Shown one piece after another: positions 25,401 to 35,100 of a DNA stretch of 64,000 bases. The position numbers were made by a program, and so were the translations under genes. The notes under the pieces were generated by a model. That model searched no databases and had not been told where the DNA came from. It worked only from the letters and a program-made list of their open reading frames with translations. The stretch comes from Cyclina sinensis (taxonomy: Eukaryota > Mollusca > Bivalvia > Venerida > Veneridae), in contig JAAONU010000002.1 in the NCBI GenBank assembly GCA_012932295.1, positions 17,149,388 to 17,213,387 on the forward strand, written 5' to 3'. Within the stretch, counting starts at the first letter, position 1. Every line of letters begins with the position of its first letter.

Positions 25401-25840
25401 GTCTAGTGGATCGTTATCAAGTTTTTTCAAGTTTTGTCCATGGATTCAAAATTGGCCCCACCCTGTGTGTCCTTTTTGTGTAAAATATTTAATCTTTGAA
25501 AAATACTTAATCTTCTTGCCAGAAGCTGTAAGCTCTAACCCCTAGATATTTGGTTTGGAGTTTTGTTAAGCTGACCTTTACAAATATAGATCAAATTATT
25601 TCCCAAGGGCTAAAATTGACCCTGTCTGAGGTCACTTGTTTTACATTGAGTTTGTGTAAGAAATAATTTGAAAATCTTCTTTTCTAAAACTGTATGCCCT
25701 AGAGCTTGGATATCATTTTATGTAGTATTGTATAGTTCAAATAATGTCCATCGGGTAAAAACCTTTATGTAACATTTTGTAGTGGATACATTCCATGCTT
25801 GTGCAAATAATGTCCTAGTGGTTAACATTGGAATAAGTTT
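22453..25840 (+). mobile_element. Family A copy interrupted by a family E array
   Basis: The head at 22455-22488 keeps TGAGCA with TGCTCA. The units are decayed. A family E segment occupies about 23006-24555, after which the units resume and fade out just before the coding exon at 25914. No 3' hairpin was found on the right. Confidence 0.6.
23006..24555 (+). repeat. Family E array, ~145-bp units, with ERE-like palindromes
   Basis: The head is ATTATGCCCCCAAATGGAG with a partly matching GGCATAT, then CAGTCAGTCAGTC. About ten units follow, with CAGGTCACCAGGTCAAAGGT, CAAGGTCACAGTGACCTTGA, GATCAATAACTATAGAACCC and GTTGTTCAAACTTAG. Successive caggtcacca-type motifs lie at 23171, 23316 and 23460. 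Exact AGGTCANNNTGACCT sites lie at 23193-23207 and 23766-23780. Confidence 0.8.
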
Positions 25841-25913
25841 AGATTTATATCAGATGTGAGCAGAAAAATGTGTGAAACTTAGTGCCAATTTTTCCATATT
25901 TTATCAATTGCAG

Positions 25914-26034
25914 GAACAAGTGCAGATAACTGAGACAGAAAATGTGGTTAAGGTGCAAAGTGATCTCCCTCACTTGGTTAGTGTCGGTAGTGGGCGCTTC
26001 TCCACAGCTGTTACAATCCTTCCCCTGCACAAAG
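25914..26034 (+). CDS. PHLDB: PHLDB (LL5) family coding exon, N-terminal
   Basis: A 121-nt exon. The acceptor is TTATCAATTGCAG before 25914 and the donor is GTAAAG at 26035. It starts in phase 0 and ends in phase 1. The peptide begins EQVQITETENVVKVQ and continues DLPHLVSVGSGRFSTAVTI, closing LPLHKG with the glycine split by the intron. This matches the conserved segment just before and into the FHA domain of vertebrate PHLDB1/PHLDB2, with the pattern KVQxDxPHLVSxGSGR then STAxTxLPL. LL5 proteins link cortical microtubule-capture and integrin or acetylcholine-receptor sites to the membrane through a C-terminal PH domain; that is family knowledge, not seen here. The preceding exon and start codon were not found in the 25.9 kb to the left. 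Confidence 0.82.
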
Positions 26035-26040
26035 GTAAAG

Positions 26041-26548
26041 AAACTTCTGAAGCAGATGGAAGTTCAGGTTTTTATACCTGAATCAATCCATTTGACTGTC
26101 CGTCCATCCATAGACAAAATTTGTCTGGACTGTTTCTCTGATTTTAATAATACTTTTCAAGAATTGTAAGTACCAAGCCTAGTTGTGCATATCTTTGTCA
26201 TACATCACTTTGTTCATACTGTTTCTCATCAACTGTTATTCTGTTGTTAAGTTGCTACAGTTCTATCAGGTTGTTCTGCATACTTAGAGGATACCCGTTC
26301 TTTGCCAGGAAGTAGAGAGTACGGACCTGAGCATACTGAAATTTAAAGAAAATATTCATAAAATTACAGACTGCTTACAGAAATATACCCTAATGGTCCA
26401 TTAGTAGTTTGGGTCCTACATGTGAAAATAAGGTGCAAAAGAACCCTGGGCTCTTGATATTTATTATATAAACTAAGATGTTGAACTAATGTGTTTTATT
26501 CTGCATACCTTTACTTCGTAAAAAAAGGTAATGAGTTTAAGAAACTAG
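26041..26548. other. Intron: repeat remnant, otherwise featureless
   Basis: 26090-26230 resembles a scattered repeat (TGTCTGGACTGTTTCTCTGA, then AATAATACTTTTCAAGAAT) also seen near 28717-28800. No exon or RNA gene is evident. Confidence 0.5.
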
Positions 26549-26996
26549 TTAAATGATATACACCTTTGACTCAGCATTAGTAATCTCCTGAGTTTCGATA
26601 ACATCCTTGACTGTGGTTTTACTACTGACAAGATTTTTTGCCAAGACTAGGTCTAGATGTTCAGGGTTACTTAATCCATGTCTGTCTAAAGCACACTTCT
26701 GGAAAATTGTGCTGCCTGATACAGCAAACGCATTTTTCTTGTTGCCATTCCTACACAGAGTACAAACATTTCCATCTGACCGTCACTGTTAGGTTCGTAG
26801 GCCAGCCAGTCAAAATATTCAATCCAGTCTGGATTATACTTTCTTACAACTTTTTTGGCAACACACTGCGGACTGTTTGTATTAATTTTGTTTTTTGCCG
26901 TTTCGACGGAGTGCTCGGCAGACTTTCAGAATCCGAGACAGTGTCAGCACTTTCTTCGGCGGGTCGTTTCTGACCCCCTTTCAAGAACTGAAACAT
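26549..26996 (-). pseudogene. TTF-type zinc-finger protein, N-terminal relic
   Basis: Reading leftward from an ATG at 26996, the first frame gives MFQFLKGGQKRPAEES, an acidic and lysine-rich leader. A one-base loss in an A6 run (26851-26856) shifts it. The second frame has YNPDWIEYFDWLAYEP and MEMFVLC. A second shift near 26752-26757 (an extra TG) opens NGNKKNAFAVSGSTIFQKC followed by ALDRH. The order W...WL, MF..LC, KKNAF, F..SAL.RH is that of the TTF-type finger in KIAA1586/C17orf113/ZNF862-like, hAT-derived proteins. One expected cysteine of the finger looks absent. The frame stops at 26549-26551, although a donor-like AAG|GTGTAT at 26564/26563 would allow an intron. Two shifts suggest a pseudogene; assembly errors are possible. 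It is antisense to the PHLDB exons. Confidence 0.6.
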
Positions 26997-27660
26997 ACTG
27001 GTTTGGGCCATGATTCAAACGCACATGATCGTAATTTCAAGAAATCACAGTTATTACATCAATATTCCAACACGAAATGACCTTTGCCCTTAACAAAAAC
27101 AAGTTTAAAACAAAAGAATTGCTTACCGTGATATATGACGCCTTTCTTCGTAAGTGTGATATACACTAATTTGGAAGTTGTTTAATCTATTGTTTAATCC
27201 CCTTATAACACCGCCACGTGCGAACAATCCTATAGTGTTTACACAACAATTAATCTTTAATTAGGCAATTACCTGGGACAGCAGCTGAAACAAGCGTGTA
27301 GTCGGTTTTGGAAAAATACTGATTTCGAGCGTTCTGATTGGCCCGGCAGACGAATAGGCGGGTTACATTACCCTTGCGAGTTATTGATTGACGCACAGCT
27401 GTAAAATCACTGACTTCGAGCGTTCTGATTGGTCCGGCAGATGTATAGGCAGGTTTACATAACTCCCGAGAGTTACTGATTGACGGACAGCTGCGTATCG
27501 CCCTGGGGTCACGATGACGCATGGACTGAAATTTGCCCGAGTCATTTTCGAGTTATTTTGAAATCTCCCGGGTCAAAACCCGAGGTCTCGGATCAAATAG
27601 AACCCCTGCCTTTGACTTTTTTTCCTGTCAGCTTCACGAATAGGAAGTGAGTAGTAAGCC
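26997..27660 (-). promoter_or_regulatory. CpG-rich patch with duplicated CCAAT box
   Basis: CpG and G+C are clearly higher here than in the A+T-rich surroundings. A segment of about 91 bp is duplicated (about 27316-27405 and 27407-27495), each copy holding TTCGAGCGTTCTGATTGG, which is a CCAAT box on the minus strand (ATTGG at 27337-27341 and 27428-27432). Both lie 340-430 bp upstream of the minus-strand ATG at 26996, so it may have been that frame's promoter. It could also be an internal promoter of the host gene. No TATA box or transcript evidence. Confidence 0.45.
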
Positions 27661-28840
27661 TCTGACAAATCTACTGATCCAAAATAACAATCTTTTCGCA
27701 TGGATTCAATTGCAGACGTGAGTGTTTCCATTGAGCTGTTTCACTGTACTACTCAAGTTATTTAACATTTTCTCTCCGTTTTCGATAAAGCGATTTTTTC
27801 CCCTTCTGGTTCCCCTGAGTATCCGCCACTTTCACTCTCTCGTTCCTGGGTTTCCGTATTTGGCGTTTCTAAAATTAGAACATAACCAATCGAGAAACTT
27901 GCTATTTCTCGTCCACATCTAACTTTATCATATTAATTTTGATTAATTCATGAACATGTGACATGAAACAGCCTATTGTATTTATTTATGCTGAAAGTAC
28001 CTCGTACTTGCTCGAATTTTCTTGAATTTTTCCCTCCCCTAAATAATTCGAACCCAGCATCGTTTATAATTTAGCCGAATCGGAGTTCCTCTGAACTTCC
28101 GTATTTCGTTTACTCATGTAAAGATCAAAACATTTTACCAATTTTATGCCACATCAGACCTCTGTCTGTCGTTAAAAACGAAATCAAAGGCATTTGACTT
28201 CTGGCTGTAATGTCTTCTGCAACATGCAGTTAAGATGGCCGCCAAATAATTAACTTCCCGCTTCCTCTTGGGCAGACCAGTAGCCTGCTAGGCCAAGAGG
28301 AAATAAAATTTCTACAAATGAACAGTAATCCAGAAAGATTTATATCTTGTACTATTATCTGGTCCATAAATAAGGGACCTCGTCCCTCCAGAAGTTCGGA
28401 ATGGTACCAGCACTTGCAACACTTGCAAAAGAAAGGAACCATATCCTGCAAGATTTATATACTTGAGCTAACACTGACATCTGTCTTATGAATTATTCCA
28501 AAGAAATGATAATAATAGTAAATAAACTTATATTCCTGTTGAGAAAATGACCGCTGAATCTCCTTAGTAAATGATAAATTATAAAATCTTAATTCACTGA
28601 TTAATTGTATGACTGCTTTGGATGCTGATAAGCCTCGTACTGAAGGATGCTGAGACCAGCCACGTGATCTCTGCGGGGTCCACCAAAGGGAATTATGCAG
28701 TCAACAAAACTGAACAAAACTGTCCGGACTGTTTCTCAGAAATTATTATTCAAATTTTAATAATACTTTGCAAGAATAATACATTCCAAATGTGCATGTT
28801 AGTTGTGCATGTTTTTGCCACAATATAACCCCTCGTCTTT
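27661..28840. other. Intron sequence, no gene recognised
   Basis: Moderately CpG-containing to about 28260, then A+T-rich. It includes AAGATGGCCGCC at 28233-28244, similar to a YY1 site, and the inverted repeat at 28261-28303. No splice-flanked exon is seen. Confidence 0.45.
28261..28303. repeat. Imperfect palindrome with 10-bp arms
   Basis: TTCCTCTTGG near 28262 pairs with CCAAGAGGAA ending at 28302, with a central GCAG...CTGC that can extend the stem. It would fold into a compact hairpin of about 43 nt. It is single-copy in this window and its function is unknown. Confidence 0.6.
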
Positions 28841-29640
28841 AATTATGCCCCTCATTGAAGATGAGGGGTTATATTGTTTTGCAAATGTCAGTCAGTCGGC
28901 CAGTTGGTGGACACTTTCGTTTCTGATCAATTATCTGATAGCAGTTGGACCAACCTTCCTCAGACCTCGTATGTAGGTTGGTCATGACTAGTAGATGACC
29001 ACATAGGTTTTAGGTCATAAGGTCAAAGGCCAAGGTCACAGTGACCTTGAAAAGCAAAACGGTTTCTGATCAATAACTATAGAACGCTTTGCCCCAGGTT
29101 CTTCAAACTTAGTTCAAAGGTTGATCTTGACCAGTAGATGAGTCCTATAGCTTTTCAGGTCACCAGGTCTGAGGTAAGATCAAATTGACCTTGAATATCA
29201 AAACGGTTTCCGATTATTTATAGAACCCTTGGTCCCAGGTTCTTCAAACTTAGTTTGTAGGTTGCTCATGACTAGTAGATGACCTCTGTAGTATTTCAAA
29301 TCACCAGGTCAAAGGCCAAGGTTGCAGTGACCTTGAAAAGCAAAATGGCTTCCAATTAATAACTTTAGAATACTAAGGCCCAGGTTCCTCAAACTTGGTA
29401 TATTGTTTGGAAATAACCAGTAGATGACCCCTATTTCTTTTCAGTTCACCAGGTCAAAGGTCAAAGTCACAGTGTTACCTTGTATAGCAAAATGGTTTTC
29501 AATTAATTACTAAAGAACGCTTGGGCCCAGCTCCTCAAAACATCATAGGTAGGTTAATCATGACAATAAGATGACCCCTGTAGTTTTTAGGGTTTTTAGA
29601 TCAATGGTCAAGGTCACAGAAACTTTGAAAAGCAAAACAG
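28841..29640 (+). repeat. Family E element, head plus ~5 units
   Basis: The head is ATTATGCCCCTCATTGAAG followed by ATGAGGGGTTATAT; CCCCTCAT pairs with ATGAGGGG, so this family also opens with a hairpin. Next come GTCAGTCAGTCGG and units of about 145 bp as at 23006-24555. An exact AGGTCACAGTGACCT lies at 29033-29047. At about 29640 it breaks into family A sequence. Confidence 0.75.
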
Positions 29641-29955
29641 TTTCGTCAACAATTTGACTTGAACGACTCCTCCTCCTAAACTGCTAGGCCAACATTGACA
29701 AAACATGCCTGGGATATTCCTTGCATGAAGCCCCGGGGGTCAATTGATGTTACATTGGCTTATATAGAGAAAACTTTGAAAATCTTCTTGTCTAAAACCA
29801 CAAGGCCCTGAGCCTTAAGATGTAGCATTGTCTAATAGGCCTCTACCAAGTTTGTTCAAATTATGTCCCTGGGGTCAAATTTGACCCCACCTCTGGGGTC
29901 ATTGGTTTTACATAGGCTTATATAGTGAAAACTTTGAAAATCTTCTTGTAAAAGG
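29641..29955 (+). mobile_element. Family A internal fragment
   Basis: Begins abruptly at GTTTCGTCAACAATTTGACT, the segment that normally follows the head hairpin, and holds one to two units (CTTCTTGTCTAAAACCACAA, GGGGTCAAATTTGACCCC). It ends abruptly at the switch to the 145-bp array near 29956, so it is a recombinant junction. Confidence 0.6.
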
Positions 29956-32268
29956 AGAGGTAACAGTTTCAGTCCAAATAATCTGGAAATTTGTCAGGGA
30001 GGTTGTTTCTATGATTTCTATGAGTTCGAATATGGGTCATCTGGGTTCAGAAACTAGGTCACAGAGCCCAAATATTGAAAACCTTTGTTAACACTTAGAG
30101 GTAACATTTTCAGTCCAAATAACCTGGAAATCTTTCAGAAAGATTGTTTCAATGATTTCTTGGTCAATTTCAAATATTGATCATCTGGGGTAAAAAAATA
30201 CTAGGTAACAGAGCCCAAAAATAGAAAAAAAACTTGTTAACACTCTAGAGGGTACTTTTGTGTTCAAATTTTCTGGAAACTGTCAGAATGGTTGTTTTAA
30301 TGGTTTCTAGCTGGGATACGAATATGGGTCATCTGTGGCAAAAAACTAGGTCACAGACACCAAATATGGAAAAACCTTGTTAATGCTCTAGAGGTAACAT
30401 TTTCAGTCCAAATAACCTTGAAATTTGTCAGAAAGATTGTTTCAATGATTTCTAGCTCAATTTTGAATATGGGTTATCTGTGGTCAAAAACTAGGTCACA
30501 GGGCCAAAATGTAGAAAAACCTTGTTAATGCTGTAGACGTTACATTTTCAGTCCAAATATCCTTAAAATTTGTTAGAAAAATTGTTTTAATGATTTCTAG
30601 CTCAGATTTGGATACGAGTCATCTGAGATTAAAAACTAGGTCAAAGGGCCCAAAAACCATTATGATACTCCAGAGGTTACATTATCAGTCCAGATATCCT
30701 GAAAGTTTATCAGACAGGTTGTTTTGATGATTTCTAGCTCATGTTCGAATATGGGTCAACTGGGATAAAAAACTAGGTCACATAGCCCAAATTTGAAAAA
30801 AACCTTGTTAACACTCTAGAGGTAAGATTTTAATATAAAATAACCTGGTAATTTGTCAGGGAGGTTGTTTCTATGATTTCTATGAGTTCGAATATGGGTC
30901 ATCTGGGTTCAGAAACTAGGTCACAGAGCCCAAAAAAAGAAAAACCTTGTTAACACTCTAGAGCTAAGATTTCAGTCCAAAAATCCTGGAAATTTGTCAG
31001 AAAGGTTTTGATGATTTCTAGGTCAAGTACAAATATGGGTCATCCGGGGTAAAAAACTAGGTCACATAGCCCAAATATTGAAAACCTTTGTTAACACTTA
31101 GAGGTAACATTTTCAGTCCAAATAACCTGGAAATCTTTCAGAAAGATTGTTTCAATGATTTCTTGGTCAATTTCAAATATTGATCATCTGGGGTAAAAAA
31201 ATACTAGGTAACAGAGCCCAAAAATAGAAAAAAAACTTGTTAACACTCTAGAGGGTACTTTTGTGTTCAAATTTTCTGGAAACTGTCAGAATGGTTGTTT
31301 TAATGGTTTCTAGCTGGGATACGAATATGGGTCATCTGTGGCCAAAAACTAGGTCACAGACACCAAATATGGAAAAACCTTGTTAATGCTCTAGAGGTAA
31401 CATTTTCAGTCCAAATAACCTTGAAATTTGTCAGAAAGATTGTTTCAATGATTTCTAGCTCAATTTTGAATATGGGTTATCTGTGGTCAAAATCTAGGTC
31501 ACAGGGCCAAAATGTAGAAAAACCTTGTTAATGCTGTAGACGTTACATTTTCAGTCCAAATATCCTTAAAATTTGTTAGAAAAATTGTTTTAATGATTTC
31601 TAGCTCAGATTTGGATACGAGTCATCTGAGATTAAAAACTAGGTCAAAGGGCCCAAAAACCATTATGATACTCCAGAGGTTACATTTTCAGTCCAGATAT
31701 CCTGAAAGTTTATCAGACAGGTTGTTTTGATGATTTCTAGCTCATGTTCGAATATGGGTCAACTTGGGTCATAAACTAGGTCACAGAGCCCAAATAAGGA
31801 AAAACCTTGTTAACACTCTAGAGGTAAGATTTTAATTCCAAATAAGCTTGAAATTTGTCAGAAAGATTGCTTGTATGATTTCTAGCTTAGTTTCAAATAT
31901 TGGTCATCTGGAGTAAAAAAATAGGTCGCAGGGCCAAAATATCGAAAAACTTTGTAAATGCTACATTTTCAGTCCAAATGTCCTGGAAATTTGTCAGAAA
32001 GGTTGTTTTGTAGCTCAGGTTTGGATATTGGTCATCTGGGTCAAAAACTAGGTCACAGAGCCCAAAAATCGAAAAACCTTGTTAACACTCTAGAGGCTAC
32101 ATTTTCAGTCCAAATAACCTGCTGGAAATTTGTTTGAACAATTGTGTCAATAATTTCTGGGTCAAGTTCGAATATGGGTCCTCTGGGGTCAATTAACCAG
32201 GTCCATAGCAACTTTGTTAAAAGCAGTCATATTCAGGTGAGCGATACAGGGCCATCATGGCCCTCTCA
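29956..32268 (+). repeat. Family F (A-type, 145-bp) array with family A tail
   Basis: About 16 units of roughly 144 bp: TTGTTAACACTCTAGAGG, ACATTTTCAGTCCAAATA, CCTGGAAATTTGTCAGAAAG, GATTTCTAGCTCAAGTTCGA, ATATGGGTCATCTGGGGTC and AACTAGGTCACAGAGCCC. It closes with CAGGTGAGCGATACA, the hairpin GGGCCATCATGGCCC at 32249-32263 and a mutated end, CTCTCA. Its head is lost. The same array type forms elements 35549-37494 and 45583-47286. Confidence 0.85.
30058..31761 (+). repeat. 1003-bp tandem duplication of seven units
   Basis: The stretch 30058-30758 reappears at 31061-31761 with a constant offset of 1003 bp and no indel noticed. I saw only about three single-base differences (for example TGTGGCAAAA versus TGTGGCCAAA, and ATTATCAGTC versus ATTTTCAGTC). 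Neighbouring units differ from each other far more, so this is a recent duplication of seven units at once. Confidence 0.85.
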
Positions 32269-32419
32269 TTTTATAGTAGGCATATTATGTTTTGGTCCAG
32301 GGCGTCCATCCATCCGTCCGTCTGTCCGTCCGTCCGTTAACAATTTGGTTTCTGAAAGATAACTTGAGTACTCTATGGCTTAAGTTTTTTACCTTCATGT
32401 GATTATTGCCCACATTGAG

Positions 32420-32817
32420 CATCATCGGAAACCCACGTTCGATCCATTCCGTTTCACTCTATTTATCTACCGTGGGACAATTGGCTGGTAAAATTTCGTA
32501 CTCATGAATAATTCATTACCTACTTTCATTGGTTTCCGTAAGATTTCCCTTGCCGAATCTCAGCCAGTGAAATTACTTGTTACAATTTGCCTTCCGCGCC
32601 TATGTTTAAATCCTGGGAAATACGTCTGTTTTAAGAAACTTGTCATTATGCCTACTCTCCACACTGAAGAGTGTCTATTTGTAATGCGGCATCTCATTCG
32701 ACGAAGAGTTACATCCCTTTGCTAATAAATATTCATGAAAACGAATAATCAGCAGTCAATTAACCCATGGTACATAATGTAGTTGTGCGAAATATGTACC
32801 GGGGGTCACCGACGATG
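32420..32817. mobile_element. 398-bp MITE with 8-bp target duplication
   Basis: The left end CATCATCGGAAACCCACG and the complement of the right end, CATCGTCGGTGACCCCCG, form imperfect terminal inverted repeats. ACATTGAG flanks both sides (32412-32419 and 32818-32825). Removing the element and one ACATTGAG restores CCCACATTGAGTGGATGAC, the unit seen elsewhere in family G. An 8-bp duplication is typical of hAT and a few other DNA transposon superfamilies. The interior has no transposase frame. Confidence 0.85.
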
Positions 32818-33424
32818 ACATTGAGTGGATGACGCCTATTTCGGAATCAGTTTCTCAAAGGTCAAGGCCACATAGACCTTAACACTGAAAACCATTTCTG
32901 CCATGTAACTTGACAATCATTTGTTTTATAGACTTCAAACTTTATATCAGGATTGCACACATTAAGTGGATTACCCCTATAAATTTTGGGGTCAGTATGT
33001 CAAAGGTCAAGGTCTAAAAGACCTTAACATTGAAAACCATTTCCGCCATGAAACTTAACAATCGTTTGTTGTAGAGACTTCAAACTTTATTTCATGATTG
33101 CCATACATTTTTGGGTCAGTATGGGAAAGGTCAAGGTCGAAGTGACCTAAATGTTTAGAATAATTTACACTCTGTAACCTCGACGACAATTTGTCATAGA
33201 GATTTCAAAATTCATGTAATGGTTGCACATATTGAGTGAATGATGCCTATTGATTTTGGGGTCAGTATGTCAAAGGTCAAGATCACAGTGACCTTAACAT
33301 TGAAAACCATTTCCACCATGTTACTTGACAATCATTTGTTGTAGAGACTTCAAACTTTATTTCATGATTGCACACATTGGATGGATGACCCCTATACATT
33401 TTTGGGTCAGTATGGGAAAGGTGA

Positions 33425-33723
33425 AGGTCACAGTGACCTTTATGTTTAGAATCATTTACACTCTGTAACCTCGACGACAATTTGTCATAGAGATTTGAAA
33501 ATTCATGTAATGGTTGCACACATTGAGTGAATGATGCCTATTGATTTTGGGATCAGTAGTCAAAGGTCAAGGTCACAGTGACCTTAATATTGAAAACCAT
33601 TTCCGCCATGTAACTTAAGAATCATTTGTTATAGAGATTTCTAACTTTATATCAGGATTGCACAGATTGATCGGATGACCCCTTTTGGGATCAGTATGTC
33701 AAAGGTCAAGGTCACAGTGACCT
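33425..33723. promoter_or_regulatory. Cluster of three consensus ERE palindromes
   Basis: Exact AGGTCACAGTGACCT lies at 33425-33439, 33570-33584 and 33709-33723, matching the estrogen-response consensus AGGTCANNNTGACCT. Most are preceded by TCAA, giving TCAAGGTCA, the extended half-site of ERR and NR5A receptors. They are part of the repeat unit, so occupancy in vivo is unknown. Other exact copies are at 23193, 23766, 29033 and 41785. Confidence 0.5.
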
Positions 33724-33850
33724 TTATGTTTAGAATCATTTACACTCTGTAACTCAGCAACGATTTTCATAGAGTTTTCAAAATTCATATAATGATTTCA
33801 TATATTGAGTGACCCCTATTGATTTTTGGGGTAAGTAGGTCAAAGGTAAA

Positions 33851-33957
33851 AAAAATCAAAATTTAAAGCAAGTCATTTATTTTAAAGCCTAAGGTTTCCT
33901 CCCTTGTATCACAAATGCATCATACTTAGAGAAAACACCCTTTGGGCATAAAATGCT
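33851..33957 (+). repeat. Dispersed ~105-bp repeat, second copy
   Basis: Matches 4647-4757: both carry TTTAAAGCCTAAGGTTTC-like sequence, ATCACAAATGCATCATACTT and AAAACACCCT followed by GGGCATA. The two copies are about 85-90 percent alike by eye. Not assigned to a known family. Confidence 0.65.
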
Positions 33958-34363
33958 ATTTCTTAGCAACTCAGGTTTTAATTATACTTTGCAAGTACCA
34001 AGCCTACTTGTGCTTATCATTATTCTGTTACAGTCCGATGAATTTTCACTGAGTTATGACCCTTTGATTTTTTTTTACATATTAAAGATAAAAAGTTTTT
34101 CAAATGTACGTTTTCTGTGCTTTTTTAAGCAATTTTTAATTGGAGCAGAATCAAACTTCCTTAGTACTTAGCCAAAATTTGCATGTCCTCATCATGTAGT
34201 GCTTGTATTGATTTCTGCTGATGTTTTTGCATGATAGTTAAGTTTTGCGTGATTATTCATATGGTTGACTTATACTGCTGAGTTAACTTTCCACAGAAGT
34301 TTGAGTTTCAAAATGTTCAGCCAGATTTGTTTAATATTATGGCAGACAAACCATAAATGTAGA
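33958..34363. other. Intron, nothing recognised
   Basis: A+T-rich DNA. Short open stretches lack splice context or similarity to known proteins. Confidence 0.5.
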
Positions 34364-34494
34364 AACTGCTGTGTGAAGGCAGTATCTGGGGGTATTCATC
34401 AACTGCTGTGTGAAGGCAGTATCTGGGGGTATTCATCAACTGCTGTGTGAAGGCAGTATCTGGGGGTATTCATCACATTTAGTGATAGCTCATG
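34364..34494 (+). mobile_element. Family B 3' end preceded by three 37-bp repeats
   Basis: AACTGCTGTGTGAAGGCAGT followed by ATCTGGGGGTATTCATC starts at 34364, 34401 and 34438 with no mismatch seen. Each repeat stops at the first arm of the terminal hairpin; only the last is completed by ATCAC, ATTTA, GTGAT (34472-34486), AGCT and CATG. CTGCT-GTGTGAA-GGCAG is itself a small hairpin. Confidence 0.7.
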
Positions 34495-34576
34495 TTTACC
34501 CAGTTTTAGCTAGACTTAGCCAAAATGTTTTCCATTACTTGTGGGTCGAGTAATATCCTAACACTCTTTATTTCAG

Positions 34577-34759
34577 GCAGGACATATGTTGGAACTGTTG
34601 ATGCAACACCCCCACCAGATGTAATCATAACTGGGTCAGGAGTTGAGAGTGAGCACTGTTACATTGACAACAATGATGGAATCATTACACTTGTTCCAGT
34701 AGCAAAGGAGTGCTACAAGGATAGTGCCCTTGTCACTAATGAAACTAGGCTGACACAGG
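34577..34759 (+). CDS. PHLDB: PHLDB (LL5) family coding exon, FHA core
   Basis: A 183-nt exon. The acceptor is CTCTTTATTTCAG before 34577 and the donor is GTAAAG at 34760. Both boundaries are phase 1. Joined to 25914-26034 it continues without a break: G-RTYVGTVDATPPPDVIIT, then GSGVESEHCYIDNN, GIITLVPVAKECYKD and TRLTQ-G. This is the FHA fold of PHLDB proteins: (G)RTxxG, the GxGxxxEHCYI segment and the closing PTRLTQG-like strand. FHA domains bind phosphothreonine peptides; the serine and histidine of the SEH motif are in place. The next exon, expected to begin with a CxxxLGQ-like peptide, was searched for by eye up to the right edge and not seen. It probably lies beyond, making an intron of more than 29 kb. 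Confidence 0.85.
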
Positions 34760-35100
34760 GTAAAGACTTCACTTTTCAGATTTGTTTCCATGGATCTTGT
34801 CACATTAATACCTCAAAGTGAGATCAGCTGACTTTGTCAGGGTCAGCTCTGTATTTTGGTGTCTAATCTGTTACTAAGTTATATGATTTCAAAATTACTA
34901 TCCTTAAGTGTTCACCTGAGTTAGGCACTTGGACCTTGTTGCTAGCCATTCTGCAGTCTGTCTATTTGCCCATTAGTCTGTACCATCAAATGATGTAGTC
35001 TGTTCAGCTATTAAGTGATGTATGATACAGTGTTCAAGTAATTAGTCACAAATACTCCTTACATGAAGGCAATGTATCCAGAGAGTCAGTCAGTGTCTGT
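34760..35100. other. Intron, nothing recognised
   Basis: Ordinary A+T-rich intron following the donor site. No exon, RNA or repeat terminus was identified. Confidence 0.5.

Larger units (their letters stand above)
32271..33850 (+). repeat. Family G element: head plus alternating dimer array
   Basis: The head is AGGCATATTATGTTTTGGTC followed by a (CCGT)n-like run and GTTAACAATTTGGTTTC. A 398-bp MITE interrupts it at 32420. From 32860 two unit types alternate: one with CCTTAACATTGAAAACCATT (33020, 33290, 33585), the other with TTTAGAATCATTTACACTCT (33155, 33445, 33730). The repeat period is therefore about 285-290 bp in dimers. A second copy of this family lies at about 41598-41890. Confidence 0.75.

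Noticed and set aside
32144..32362. CRISPR-like regular repeats in the 145-bp arrays
   Set aside because: Units are contiguous, diverged and spacer-less, in a eukaryotic intron; they are satellite-type arrays.
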